Below, piece by piece: positions 8,768 to 16,699 of a DNA stretch of 64,000 nucleotides. A program made the position numbers and the translations under genes. Each line of letters starts with the position of its first letter. The first letter of the stretch is position 1. The stretch is from positions 124,001 to 188,000 of the forward strand of contig NZ_RJUA01000001.1 of the NCBI RefSeq assembly GCF_024343575.1, written 5' to 3'. The notes beneath the pieces were generated by a model. It worked only from the letters and a program-made list of their open reading frames with translations, was not told where the DNA came from and searched no databases. Source of the DNA: Lacihabitans sp. LS3-19. GTDB lineage: Bacteria; Bacteroidota; Bacteroidia; Cytophagales; Spirosomataceae.

Positions 8768-8858
8768 AGCGGCAGATGGGATTCGAACCCACCCCTGGAC
8801 ACTGGAGATGCCCCGCAGGCTTTGAAGGCCTGTGTGCTAACCACTACACTACTGCCGC
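8768..8858 (-). tRNA. tRNA with anticodon UCA (tRNA-Sec-like / UGA-decoding), long variable arm
   Basis: A cloverleaf can be drawn on the minus strand. The acceptor GCGGCAG/CTGCCGC (7 bp) can be extended by one A-U pair. The D-arm has GTGT...GCAC with A14, GG and A21. The anticodon stem is CAGGC/GCCTG with loop CTTCAAA, so the anticodon is TCA (complement of 8823-8825). A class II variable arm is GGGCA/TGTCC, and the T-arm is GTGGG-TTCGAAT-CCCAT. No CCA is encoded. The loop CTTCAAA and the long variable arm resemble tRNA-Sec. The ordinary 7-bp acceptor, 4-bp D-stem and U at position 73 do not fit the bacterial tRNA-Sec consensus well. The anticodon call is firm; the amino acid is not. Confidence 0.8.
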
Positions 8859-8863
8859 TTGCG

Positions 8864-9787
8864 TTATTTTTCTGTTTTTGGAGATGATGCTTTTCTGTTT
8901 TTTGCGTTTTGTTTGTTTAGCACCCTCCTTATTTCCCTTTCTTTTGCTTCTTTTCTTTTAATTTCTTTTTCTATTTCTCTTTTCTCTCTTTTTTCTTTTA
9001 TAAATGCTAGATGTTTTTTCTGTTTTTCTGCTTTTTCTCTCTTTTGTTTTTCTTCTTCGGCTATTTTTTGTTTCTCAATAAAAATTTTGTATTCAGGTTT
9101 TTCGGCTTCTTTTTCAAGAATGTACTTTAAAGCTATTTTGATTGCCTTTTTCTTGGCATAAAGTTGGCTAACGCTACTATGCTCGGCTATTGGGCCAGTC
9201 AAATTTAATAAAACTTGGGTTTTAAACAAAACCTGGTTTTCTGTTTCTATGCTTGAATGCAAAAACGTTATCTTCTGCTTCAAAATTTCTTCGGCTTTTG
9301 CCTTTAGAATTTCTATAGTATTTAAGGCATGAACTTTCGGTAAGAAGTGTTCCGAGGTGTTTATGAAATATTTAAGAGAAATTTCCTTAATGTACTCTTT
9401 TTGAGCATTTTCATATAAAAAACCTAAGTATGATAAGGCGAATATGTGTTTGAGGTTTTCAAGCTTTAAGCTGGGGTGGAGGCTTACAACTTTTTGAAGA
9501 TTTAATGTGTCAAAAATCTCACTCAGTCTGTCATTAGAGAAGACATTGCCAAGGTATTGTTGAAGCTGTTTTCCATTACCTGCGATGTATTTTGATACTA
9601 GATCTGCAAGAAAACCTTTGAATGCATACATACCTAAAAACACATATCTGGAGTTTCCTGGGTTTTTCTGATTTTGGGCTTCGTAAACACTTATATGAAC
9701 TAGGCTTTTCTTGAAATCACTCAAGGAAACGCCGTCTTTTAGGTTTATTTTTCTAAATATCGACTTTATGGTTTCGTCTTTGCTCAT
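8864..9787 (-). CDS. degenerate RNase III-like protein (RIIID + dsRBD fold, catalytic acids missing) with basic tail
   Basis: A 307-residue protein that by eye follows the RNase III layout. DFKKSLVHISVYE stands in for the LTHRS helix, NSRYVFLGMYAF at 45-56 for the NERLEFLGDAVL signature, HIFALSYLGFLYENAQKEYIKEI for the second catalytic helix, and LFKTQVLLNLTG...YAKKKAIKIALKYILEKE for a dsRBD. The metal-binding acids are replaced (Glu to Ser and Val, Asp to Met, and Asp/Glu to His/Ala in helix 2), so nuclease activity is unlikely. RNA binding or a structural role, as for mitoribosomal mL44, is possible. The last ~80 residues are a Lys/Glu-rich charged helix. Its stop codon is only 5 bases from the tRNA 5' end. 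Confidence 0.55.
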   Translation of the reverse strand: MSKDETIKSIFRKINLKDGVSLSDFKKSLVHISVYEAQNQKNPGNSRYVFLGMYAFKGFLADLVSKYIAGNGKQLQQYLGNVFSNDRLSEIFDTLNLQKVVSLHPSLKLENLKHIFALSYLGFLYENAQKEYIKEISLKYFINTSEHFLPKVHALNTIEILKAKAEEILKQKITFLHSSIETENQVLFKTQVLLNLTGPIAEHSSVSQLYAKKKAIKIALKYILEKEAEKPEYKIFIEKQKIAEEEKQKREKAEKQKKHLAFIKEKREKREIEKEIKRKEAKEREIRRVLNKQNAKNRKASSPKTEK

Positions 9788-10131
9788 GTGAATTGGATGA
9801 AATATTTAAAGTTTAGACTAAAATAAGAAAAAAAACGTAGAGTATTTCGTTTATGCCCCAAAAGGTGTTTACAAAATAGAATTAATTTTGGGTGTTGTTA
9901 ATTTTTAAATCTGCTTTTTCTACGTTTTTTTTCTAAATTATTGGGTAACTGCTTTTCTAAATTTTGTTAATAAATATTTCAGTTACGGGCTGGCCATCGC
10001 TTAGAGCCATTTCGAATAGCTTTATGACCTTTGCTCGGTGTGAACTTAGTATATTTCACAATTTAGGAAAATTTTGTTACACCAAATTTTGCTGTTTTAA
10101 GGTCTGATTTTAGGTACAAACCTTTATTTAA
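9788..10131. other. intergenic region, nothing recognised
   Basis: About 344 AT-rich bases upstream of the PPK2 stop and of the RNase III-like gene's start. I see no gene, RNA or clear repeat in it. Confidence 0.4.
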
Positions 10132-11016
10132 TCACTCTAAATTTTGTTGTTTTATAGTATCTATTAAGCTTAATAGTGTTTGTTTACGAGCCTCGTCTGG
10201 TTCGGGATAATTCATTTTTAATGTTTTGAGGTTTTCTGCCATTATTTTGGCCACTATCAAACGCATATTTTTTTTGTCGTCGGCAGGTACTGCATACCAT
10301 GGGTTTTCTTTGGTAGCGGTTTCGTTTATCATTTCTTCATAAGCATCTTGGTATTCGTTCCAAAGTGCTCTTTCTTTTATGTCGCCTTCTTCAAATTTCC
10401 AGTTTTTGTTGATGTCTTCTATGCGTTCTATCAACCTATTGCCTTGTTCTTCTTTTGAAACATTCAAAAAGAATTTTACAACCATTATGCCATTTCTAGA
10501 TAAATAATCTTCGAAGTTTTTGATATCAAGATAACGGTTTTTCCAAACGTCTTCACCTTTGAGTTCGTCAGGAATTTTTTGATAATTCTGAAGGATTTCG
10601 GGATGTACTTTGACTACCAAAACCTCTTCGTAATATGAACGATTGAAAACTTGAAGTTTGCCTCTTTCGGGTAGTTCTTTGTAACATCTCCACATATAAT
10701 CGTGGTTAAGCTCGTTTTCTGATGGTCTTTTGAATGAATAAAAACTCAGGCCCAATGGATGAACACCTTTGAAAACAGCCTTCATGGTTCCATCTTTTCC
10801 TGCGGCATCCATGGCTTGGAAGATAGCTAAAACGCCGTATTTATTATGAGCATACATCATACTTTGGAGTTCGTCCATTTCTGATTGTAAGTCTGTTAAC
10901 ATGGATTCGTATTCTTCTTTTGTATCGTAAAAATCATCAACTTTCGTGGAAGATTTATTTATTTTGAATTTTTGTTTTCCTGTTATTTGATAGTCTTCTA
11001 TTTTGAAGTTTTTCAT
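10132..11016 (-). CDS. polyphosphate kinase 2 family protein (PPK2)
   Basis: A 294-residue, full-length single-domain PPK2. The P-loop AMDAAGKDG is at 68-76, the lid/active-site motif FNRSYYEEVL follows near 123, and EGDIKERALWNEY is the usual helix before the nucleotide site. PPK2 enzymes transfer phosphate between inorganic polyphosphate and nucleoside mono- or diphosphates in the cytoplasm. Whether this one uses AMP, ADP or GDP cannot be read from the sequence. It appears monocistronic, about 130 bases beyond mqo on the same strand, with a small tandem repeat between them. Confidence 0.92.
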   Translation of the reverse strand: MKNFKIEDYQITGKQKFKINKSSTKVDDFYDTKEEYESMLTDLQSEMDELQSMMYAHNKYGVLAIFQAMDAAGKDGTMKAVFKGVHPLGLSFYSFKRPSENELNHDYMWRCYKELPERGKLQVFNRSYYEEVLVVKVHPEILQNYQKIPDELKGEDVWKNRYLDIKNFEDYLSRNGIMVVKFFLNVSKEEQGNRLIERIEDINKNWKFEEGDIKERALWNEYQDAYEEMINETATKENPWYAVPADDKKNMRLIVAKIMAENLKTLKMNYPEPDEARKQTLLSLIDTIKQQNLE

Positions 11017-11072
11017 ATTCTAATTTTTTTTGATTTAAATAATGATTTTTGATGTTTGTTTCATGATGTTTG

Positions 11073-11132
11073 TGGGGACAGAAACATTCGCCACACAATC
11101 ATTGGCAACACAAACATTGACCATACAAACAT
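11073..11132. repeat. four imperfect 15-bp tandem units
   Basis: Units of the form T-nn-nnn-ACA-nAAnCAT end at 11087, 11102, 11117 and 11132 (for example TGGCAACACAAACAT and TGACCATACAAACAT). They fill the gap between mqo and the PPK2 gene. The 15-base period preserves reading frame, but I do not consider the short frame across them a gene. Confidence 0.6.
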
Positions 11133-11146
11133 TTGCTTGGGTTGAA

Positions 11147-12643
11147 TTAAAGCTCCAAAATGGCATTTGTCTTTTGGTTAATTTTCTCAAATTTATTGAA
11201 ATTTTCTATAATATTTTGATTAATTGTTGGTATCATCTTCTTTAACTTATTTTTCCATTTAGGGCTTTCATATTCCGCGGGATAACACTTTTTTAATACT
11301 TTTAACAAAATATATACCGATGTAGATGCACCAGGAGACGCACCCAATAATGCGGCAATTGAGCCATCTGCCGAACTTACCATCTCAGTTCCAAACTCCA
11401 AAACGCCTCCTTTTTCTGGATCATCCTTAATAACTTGTACCCTTTGGCCTGCCACTAGCAATTCCCAATCCTCTAGTTTTGCTTTTGGATAGTAAGTTTG
11501 CAATGCTTCCAAGCGGTCTTCTGGTGATTGGATTACTTGTTCTATTAGATATTTTGTAAGGTCAAAATTATGCAATCCCACCTGCACCAAAGGCACAATA
11601 TTTGAAAGGTTTATGGATTTTGCTAAGTCTAGCAATGAACCCTCTTTTAGAAACTTTGTGGTAAAACCGGCAAAAGGACCAAAAAGCAACTCTTTTTTAC
11701 CATCGATCATACGGCTATCCAAGTGAGGAACCGACATAGGTGGAGCACCTATTTCAGCTTTTCCGTATACTTTGGCTTGGTGTTTTTTGATGATTTTTGG
11801 ATTTATGCAGCGGAGCCATTGCCCACTTACAGGAAAACCTGCATAACCGTCGTTTTCCTCAATATCGGATTTTTCAAGAATATTTAAAGCTCCTCCCCCA
11901 GCCCCAACAAAAACGAATTTGCCAAAAAACTCTTTTCGGTTTTTCTTTTTGGTAGCTAGGTTGTCAACCGTCAGTTTCCATGTTTTATCATCTTCTCTTT
12001 CAATATCTTGCACTTCGTGACTTAGCCGTAATTTGACATTTTTTTGCGTTTTTAAATAATCAAAAATTTGTGTGGTTAGGCTACCAAAGTTTACATCTGT
12101 ACCTTTTTCTATATATGTTGCGGCCACCACTTCTTTTTTGCTTCTGCCTACCATTACAAGCGGTATCCATTTTTTAATTTCTTCAGGATTTTTACTAAAA
12201 AGCATTGTATCGAAGCCTGGAGTTTTAGATAAAATCGCTTGTCTTTTTTTAAGAAACTCTACGTTTTCTTTTCCTCTAACAAAACTCATGTGAGGAACTG
12301 TTTTTATGAAGCTGCCAGGGTTTTTAATGATACTTTTTTGTACTAAATATGCCCAAAATTCTTTGGAATATTGAAATGACTCAAAAATTTTGAGAGCTTT
12401 CGAAATGTTGATGTTACCGTTTTCGTCTTCTGGCGTATAGTTGAGTTCGCACAAAGCAGAATGGCCTGTGCCAGCGTTGTTCCAAGCACTTGAGCTTTCT
12501 TCTGCTACTTTTGGTAATCTTTCAAGGATTATTATTTTTAAATTAGGTTGAAGTTCTTTTATAAGTAATCCTAAGGTTGCACTCATTATTCCGCCGCCAA
12601 CTAGGATTACGTCAGCATGGTTTTGGGTATTGTTTGTAGTCAT
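11147..12643 (-). CDS. mqo: malate:quinone oxidoreductase
   Basis: A 498-residue FAD-dependent membrane-associated enzyme that oxidises malate to oxaloacetate and passes electrons to the quinone pool. The dinucleotide-binding motif VGGGIMSATLG lies near residue 15. Next come the Mqo-specific SSSAWNNAGTGHSALCELNYTPE region (split as SAWNNAGTGH and CELNYTPE) and, near the C-terminus, DGSIAALLGASPGAST. Length and motifs are normal. It provides the TCA-cycle malate step in place of, or beside, malate dehydrogenase. No partner gene is adjacent. Confidence 0.97.
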   Translation of the reverse strand: MTTNNTQNHADVILVGGGIMSATLGLLIKELQPNLKIIILERLPKVAEESSSAWNNAGTGHSALCELNYTPEDENGNINISKALKIFESFQYSKEFWAYLVQKSIIKNPGSFIKTVPHMSFVRGKENVEFLKKRQAILSKTPGFDTMLFSKNPEEIKKWIPLVMVGRSKKEVVAATYIEKGTDVNFGSLTTQIFDYLKTQKNVKLRLSHEVQDIEREDDKTWKLTVDNLATKKKNRKEFFGKFVFVGAGGGALNILEKSDIEENDGYAGFPVSGQWLRCINPKIIKKHQAKVYGKAEIGAPPMSVPHLDSRMIDGKKELLFGPFAGFTTKFLKEGSLLDLAKSINLSNIVPLVQVGLHNFDLTKYLIEQVIQSPEDRLEALQTYYPKAKLEDWELLVAGQRVQVIKDDPEKGGVLEFGTEMVSSADGSIAALLGASPGASTSVYILLKVLKKCYPAEYESPKWKNKLKKMIPTINQNIIENFNKFEKINQKTNAILEL

Positions 12644-12822
12644 TGTTGTAAATTTTTCAAAAAATAGACTTAAAATACTTTATTTTAGAACAGTTTTTTA
12701 AAAAGAAAATTTTATTTTTAAAATTCTAAGAATGTTATTTTAAACAATATTAATAAAAAGTAAAAGAAATCTTCAAAAAGAGTATTTTTACGTTCATTTT
12801 CAATTCAACCTAAATTATTTCA

Positions 12823-13572
12823 ATGAAAAAACTACTGATTTTATTTTTATTTACAATGCTAAGTACCATGGCATTTTCTAAAGCAAAGCCTTCAAAATAC
12901 TATGAACTACGTATTTATTATTGTCATGAAGGTCGCTTACCGAACCTCTTGACCAGATTTAGAGACCATACCACAAAAATTTTTGAGAAACATGGTATGG
13001 AAAACATTGGCTATTGGACGCCAACCACAGAAGGCAACAACGTGCTTTATTATATTTTGGCGTATCCAAGCAAAGAAGCTCGTGATGCCTCTTGGAAAGC
13101 TTTTGGTGCAGATCCTGAATGGAAGGAAGTAGCAAAAAAATCGGAAGAAAGTGGTAAAATAGTGGCGAAAGTGGAGTCAAAATTTATGACTTTAAATTCG
13201 GAATTAACGAAGAAAATTAAGTTTAAGCAAGCAAATCCCGAAAGGTTGTTTGAGATGAGGAATTATATTTGTTTTCCTGATAAATACCCCAATATCGTAG
13301 CCAGATTTAGAGATCATACCAGAAAGTTGTTTGAAAAAAGTGGAATGGAAAATGTGATGTATTTTGAGACTATCGAAAAAGATGGAGCTCAGCCAACATT
13401 GCTTTATTTTATTGCCCACAAAGATGCAGAATCGGCTAAAAAATCATGGGCGGATTTTAGAGCAGATCCTAACTGGATAAAAGTTAAGGATGCTTCAGAA
13501 GCCTCTGGTAAAATTGTAGAAAGAGTGGACTCTATTTATATGAAGCCAACGGATTTTTCAAAAATAAAATAA
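12823..13572 (+). CDS. secreted protein with two NIPSNAP domains
   Basis: A 249-residue protein with an N-terminal signal peptide (MKKLLILFLFTMLSTMAFS) and two tandem copies of the NIPSNAP ferredoxin-like domain. The copies begin YYELRIYYCHEG and FEMRNYICFPD, and each contains RFRDHT-K-FEK-GMEN. The paired copies are internal duplicates. The function of bacterial NIPSNAP proteins is not known; in sugar-degrading Bacteroidota they often sit near other exported enzymes. It stands alone and ends at a strong terminator. Confidence 0.85.
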   Translation: MKKLLILFLFTMLSTMAFSKAKPSKYYELRIYYCHEGRLPNLLTRFRDHTTKIFEKHGMENIGYWTPTTEGNNVLYYILAYPSKEARDASWKAFGADPEWKEVAKKSEESGKIVAKVESKFMTLNSELTKKIKFKQANPERLFEMRNYICFPDKYPNIVARFRDHTRKLFEKSGMENVMYFETIEKDGAQPTLLYFIAHKDAESAKKSWADFRADPNWIKVKDASEASGKIVERVDSIYMKPTDFSKIK

Positions 13573-13581
13573 AATAAAAAG

Positions 13582-13617
13582 AAAAGAGGCAGAATGATCG
13601 TTCTGCCTCTTTTTATT
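13582..13617. terminator. bidirectional intrinsic terminator after the NIPSNAP gene
   Basis: A 13-bp perfect stem AAAAGAGGCAGAA / TTCTGCCTCTTTT with a TGATCG loop and T-rich flank. It separates two convergent genes and can serve both. Confidence 0.9.
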
Positions 13618-13633
13618 TAATGTCGACCCCAAA

Positions 13634-14605
13634 TTAAATTCCCAGAATACCGGAAAGTTTTATATTTAATGACAGGTTAGTTTGAGTTCCTGCATTTACT
13701 CCAACTGCTTTTAAATCTATAGCACTGTTTATGTCAAGTAAAGTATTGATTCCCAAGCCTAATGATGCACTTTTGTCTGGTTTTTCACAATGGATTTCAT
13801 AATTTCCAGTTGGTAAAAACGCAAGAGTGAAGTTACCATTTGCATCTACTTTGGCACTTGTTATAGCATTTGCAAATTTTATATCGCTTGATCCTTGACC
13901 GTTTATTTCGGAAGTTGAATTGAATTGGCCCTTTTTATAGACATAAACTATAACGTCAGATTTTACGGCTGAGTAATTCTCGATTTTACCTGTAATTTTA
14001 CCTGTTTGTGCCTTGTTTTCAGCTCTTACTGCAGATTTTAGTTCGCCAAGACTTACAAATGAGTAGTCATTGTTTTTAGATTTAATTGATTTTCTGAGAT
14101 CAAAATCCATTATTATTTCAGTATTTCCATTTTCAGTAACAGTAAAGTTTTTTGGTTTTAGGTCGATTTCCGTTTTTCCATTTCCCGAAATCTCTAATTG
14201 CTCTTTGGCACCGTTTGTTTTGGTTAAAAAACAACCAGGGGCATTTCCTGTTTCGTCTTTTTCTGCATCTAAAACTAAAGTAAGTGTGGAGTAAGATCCC
14301 GCAGCTACTCCACCTTGGCCTAGATTTAAGGTGTTACCATTTTGCAAAGCGAGGATATTTATGGTTTTAGGCCCAGTAAAACCAGTGTAAGTTTTGCCAT
14401 CAATTTTTATCTCGGAGATGGTTACGAACGCACCCGAAATTTCGTTTTGGTCAATTGGTGCATCTGTAATGCTCAAGCTGAGATTTCCTTGTGTAGCATT
14501 TGGGTCATTAATGTCGGATTTTGGTTCGAAAATGTTTAAGTCACACGAAAAACCGACAATTGAAAGAATTAATAGATAGAATACTTTGTTTTTTAGCGTT
14601 TTCAT
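13634..14605 (-). CDS. DUF4382 domain lipoprotein
   Basis: A 323-residue lipoprotein with the modified cysteine at 21 (VGFSC). The DUF4382 domain follows, opening with LSLSITDAPID and spanning about 40-190. A carboxypeptidase-regulatory-like beta-sandwich then covers about 200-300 (GKITGKIENYSAV, ANGNFTLAFLPTGNYEI). These proteins are exported, probably to the cell surface, and have no known enzymatic activity. It is a single gene that converges on the NIPSNAP gene. Confidence 0.8.
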   Translation of the reverse strand: MKTLKNKVFYLLILSIVGFSCDLNIFEPKSDINDPNATQGNLSLSITDAPIDQNEISGAFVTISEIKIDGKTYTGFTGPKTINILALQNGNTLNLGQGGVAAGSYSTLTLVLDAEKDETGNAPGCFLTKTNGAKEQLEISGNGKTEIDLKPKNFTVTENGNTEIIMDFDLRKSIKSKNNDYSFVSLGELKSAVRAENKAQTGKITGKIENYSAVKSDVIVYVYKKGQFNSTSEINGQGSSDIKFANAITSAKVDANGNFTLAFLPTGNYEIHCEKPDKSASLGLGINTLLDINSAIDLKAVGVNAGTQTNLSLNIKLSGILGI

Positions 14606-14816
14606 AATTGTAATAATTTTGATGAATTTTTAAATAACCTATGAACGATGAACAAAACTGCCATGAAGGTGTTAAAATCATGTTAATTTGAAATTAAAAA
14701 AGGCTTAAGAATTATTACATGTGTTAGTTCCAGGGAAAATGATAGTTTAATAAATTCTAAATCTTGAAATTAAAGCTTTGATTATAAAGCATTTAGTTTT
14801 TATGAAGAATAGAAAA

Positions 14817-16025
14817 CTATTTTTTTAGATTTATTTCTCTTTCAATCTCCTTTCTGACTTTTCGCCCTTTCCTTTTTGCAGGAATCCATTTTGGACCATT
14901 TTTTATTGTAGTAGAGAGCTTTTGAGCACCTTCTTTTCCAATTGATTTTTCATCTACTTGGATGTTGGAGATTTCTCCCGAAGGTTCTATAGTAGCTTTA
15001 AATCTTATGGTTTGGTCAAAATTTAGGGTTGAAACCGCTCCAGTTTGTTTTATCGAATTAAGTAAGTAATTATCATAGTTTGTCCAGCCTATTTTTGGTT
15101 TGGGATCTTGGTTGTTTAGGGACTGTGGTTCTTTTGATTTTTTAGCGGAACTTTGAGCAGTAACCACAACTTCTGAAAGGGAAGAAGTATTTTCTTCGAG
15201 AATTATTTTACCAAGGTTTTCATTTTTGACTATTATTTCTTTTGGTTCATAGCCTATCATATTTATTTCTAAAACTTCGCCTTCTTTTAGGTTATTTATT
15301 AAAAACTGCCCGTTAGCATTTGAGCTAACACCTTCGTTTTTGTTTTTTAGTTTAATATTTACTCCAGGAATCGGAGCGTTTTCGGCATCTACTATTTCTC
15401 CAGAATAAACCGTGTTTTTTATTGTTTTTGACTCGAATAATGTTGGTGCGGAAACGACTTCTCTGGCATGCGGTTTTTCTATTTGCTGGTCGGAAAGAGG
15501 AGTTTCAACACCTTCAGTTCCTGCTAAAAGAATTTCATTTGAGATAGTCTTTTCTTCTTTAAAATCTTCTTTCTTTTTTAGAATTACTGGTTTTTCTGTT
15601 GGTTCTTTTTCAATATTAACTATATCTTGAATTTCTTCACTCCTATTTTTTATTTCATCATTTTCAATGGCAGGTTTTTCTTTATTTAGACTTAAGTTTT
15701 CGGTATCATATTTATTAATGAAAAAATAAGTAGAAACTGCAATCATCAAAATTATAGAAGCGGCAATCGTTAGGCTTTTCCAAACGATAACAATAGTACT
15801 TTTCTCCTTTTGGGTTCTATTATTCAGTCGAGCTTTTAAATCTGAAATGGCTTTTATATCATCAACTTTGTCTTTTTTTAGCATTTCAAATCCTTCTAGG
15901 GCTTCGTTTGTTAATGGGTCCTCTAGGGTTTTCTTTTCTATTTGGTGTTTATTTATGGCGGATCCATCAAGGTATTTTTTAATATCTTTTGCGTCGAGAT
16001 GGGTATTTTTATTTATTTTACTCAT
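14817..16025 (-). CDS. anti-sigma-like membrane protein with carboxypeptidase-regulatory and TonB C-terminal domains
   Basis: About 402 residues from the chosen ATG, MSKINK, which overlaps the sigma gene's last codons (ATGAGTAA); a longer frame adds five residues. A cytoplasmic N-terminal ~80 residues presumably holds the sigma factor. One membrane span covers about 85-107 (SLTIAASIILMIAVSTYFF). A charged periplasmic linker follows, then a CarboxypepD_reg-like domain (GEIVDAENAPIPGVNI...FLINNLKEGEV), a TonB-box-like SLSEVVVTAQ, and a TonB C-terminal-like domain ending in WIPAKRKGRKVRKEI. This is a typical Bacteroidota design coupling outer-membrane sensing to an ECF sigma factor. Confidence 0.8.
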   Translation of the reverse strand: MSKINKNTHLDAKDIKKYLDGSAINKHQIEKKTLEDPLTNEALEGFEMLKKDKVDDIKAISDLKARLNNRTQKEKSTIVIVWKSLTIAASIILMIAVSTYFFINKYDTENLSLNKEKPAIENDEIKNRSEEIQDIVNIEKEPTEKPVILKKKEDFKEEKTISNEILLAGTEGVETPLSDQQIEKPHAREVVSAPTLFESKTIKNTVYSGEIVDAENAPIPGVNIKLKNKNEGVSSNANGQFLINNLKEGEVLEINMIGYEPKEIIVKNENLGKIILEENTSSLSEVVVTAQSSAKKSKEPQSLNNQDPKPKIGWTNYDNYLLNSIKQTGAVSTLNFDQTIRFKATIEPSGEISNIQVDEKSIGKEGAQKLSTTIKNGPKWIPAKRKGRKVRKEIEREINLKK

Positions 16026-16584
16026 TGTTGTTTTCAACACAGTTTTTAAGATTTCTTTTACCGTTTTGGATATAACTCTTCACTTTATTAAGTTCATAAC
16101 CAGTTAGTTCTACGATTTCTTGGTAACATTTTTCTTGATAATAAAACAATTTAATACTGGCTTTTTGTTCATCCGAAAGCTTTTCAAGACAGTCATCTAA
16201 TTTAGTCAAATTTTTGTCAATCTCAAACACATCATATATTAGATGCTCATCCGTGCTTAATTCCACAATTTCTCCTTCAAATTTTTTGGATTTTGCAGAG
16301 CGTAAAATCATCAAACAGTGATTTCTAGTGACAGAATGAAGCCAATTGCGGAAGTTTTCAACGTTTTGGGTTTTAAGTTTCTCAATCAAATGTTCAAAAA
16401 TCTGCATCACAGCATCTTTGCTTTCTTCTTCGTTTCGGAGGTATTTGTAGCATATCGCAAAAACTAAATCCATGTAAGGCTCATAAATATTGCCTAAAAT
16501 TTCGAGACTTTCCGTAGCCTTATACTGAGCCAATAGTTCGGCTTCAGATTTGGGTTGGGCTTTGGTTAGTCTTTTAAAAAACAT
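16018..16584 (-). CDS. ECF-type RNA polymerase sigma factor
   Basis: A 188-residue sigma-70 family factor with only regions 2 and 4. Region 2 has LVFAICYKYLRNEEESKDAVMQIFEHL and the WLHSVTRNHCLMILR helix; region 4 is LSDEQKASIKLFYYQEKCYQEIVELTGYELNKVKSYIQNGKRNLK. It overlaps the anti-sigma gene by 8 bases, so the two are translationally coupled. The regulon is unknown. The VWA gene, whose start lies 116 bases away on the opposite strand, is the obvious candidate target. Confidence 0.92.
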   Translation of the reverse strand: MFFKRLTKAQPKSEAELLAQYKATESLEILGNIYEPYMDLVFAICYKYLRNEEESKDAVMQIFEHLIEKLKTQNVENFRNWLHSVTRNHCLMILRSAKSKKFEGEIVELSTDEHLIYDVFEIDKNLTKLDDCLEKLSDEQKASIKLFYYQEKCYQEIVELTGYELNKVKSYIQNGKRNLKNCVENNNE

Positions 16585-16699
16585 AAATAGGATTCAATAA
16601 AATCTTTGATAATGAGCAATTTAGAAAAAAATGTAAAAATATTTATGGATTTTATTTAAGTGCTGCATCCATATCCAAAACAAATAAACAATTAAAATT

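Noticed and set aside
8757-8792. N-terminal extension of the Uma2 protein from a GTG
   Set aside because: The extension is a translation of the 3' half of the tRNA. The ATG at 8756 restores the usual family start.
8768-8858. Treating the tRNA as proof of a selenocysteine system in this window
   Set aside because: No selA, selB, selD or SECIS is visible, and the tRNA departs from the Sec consensus in acceptor, D-arm and discriminator.
11042-11245. Small + strand frame across the 15-bp repeats
   Set aside because: It overlaps the mqo 3' end, has no family-like sequence, and is explained by the 15-base periodicity.
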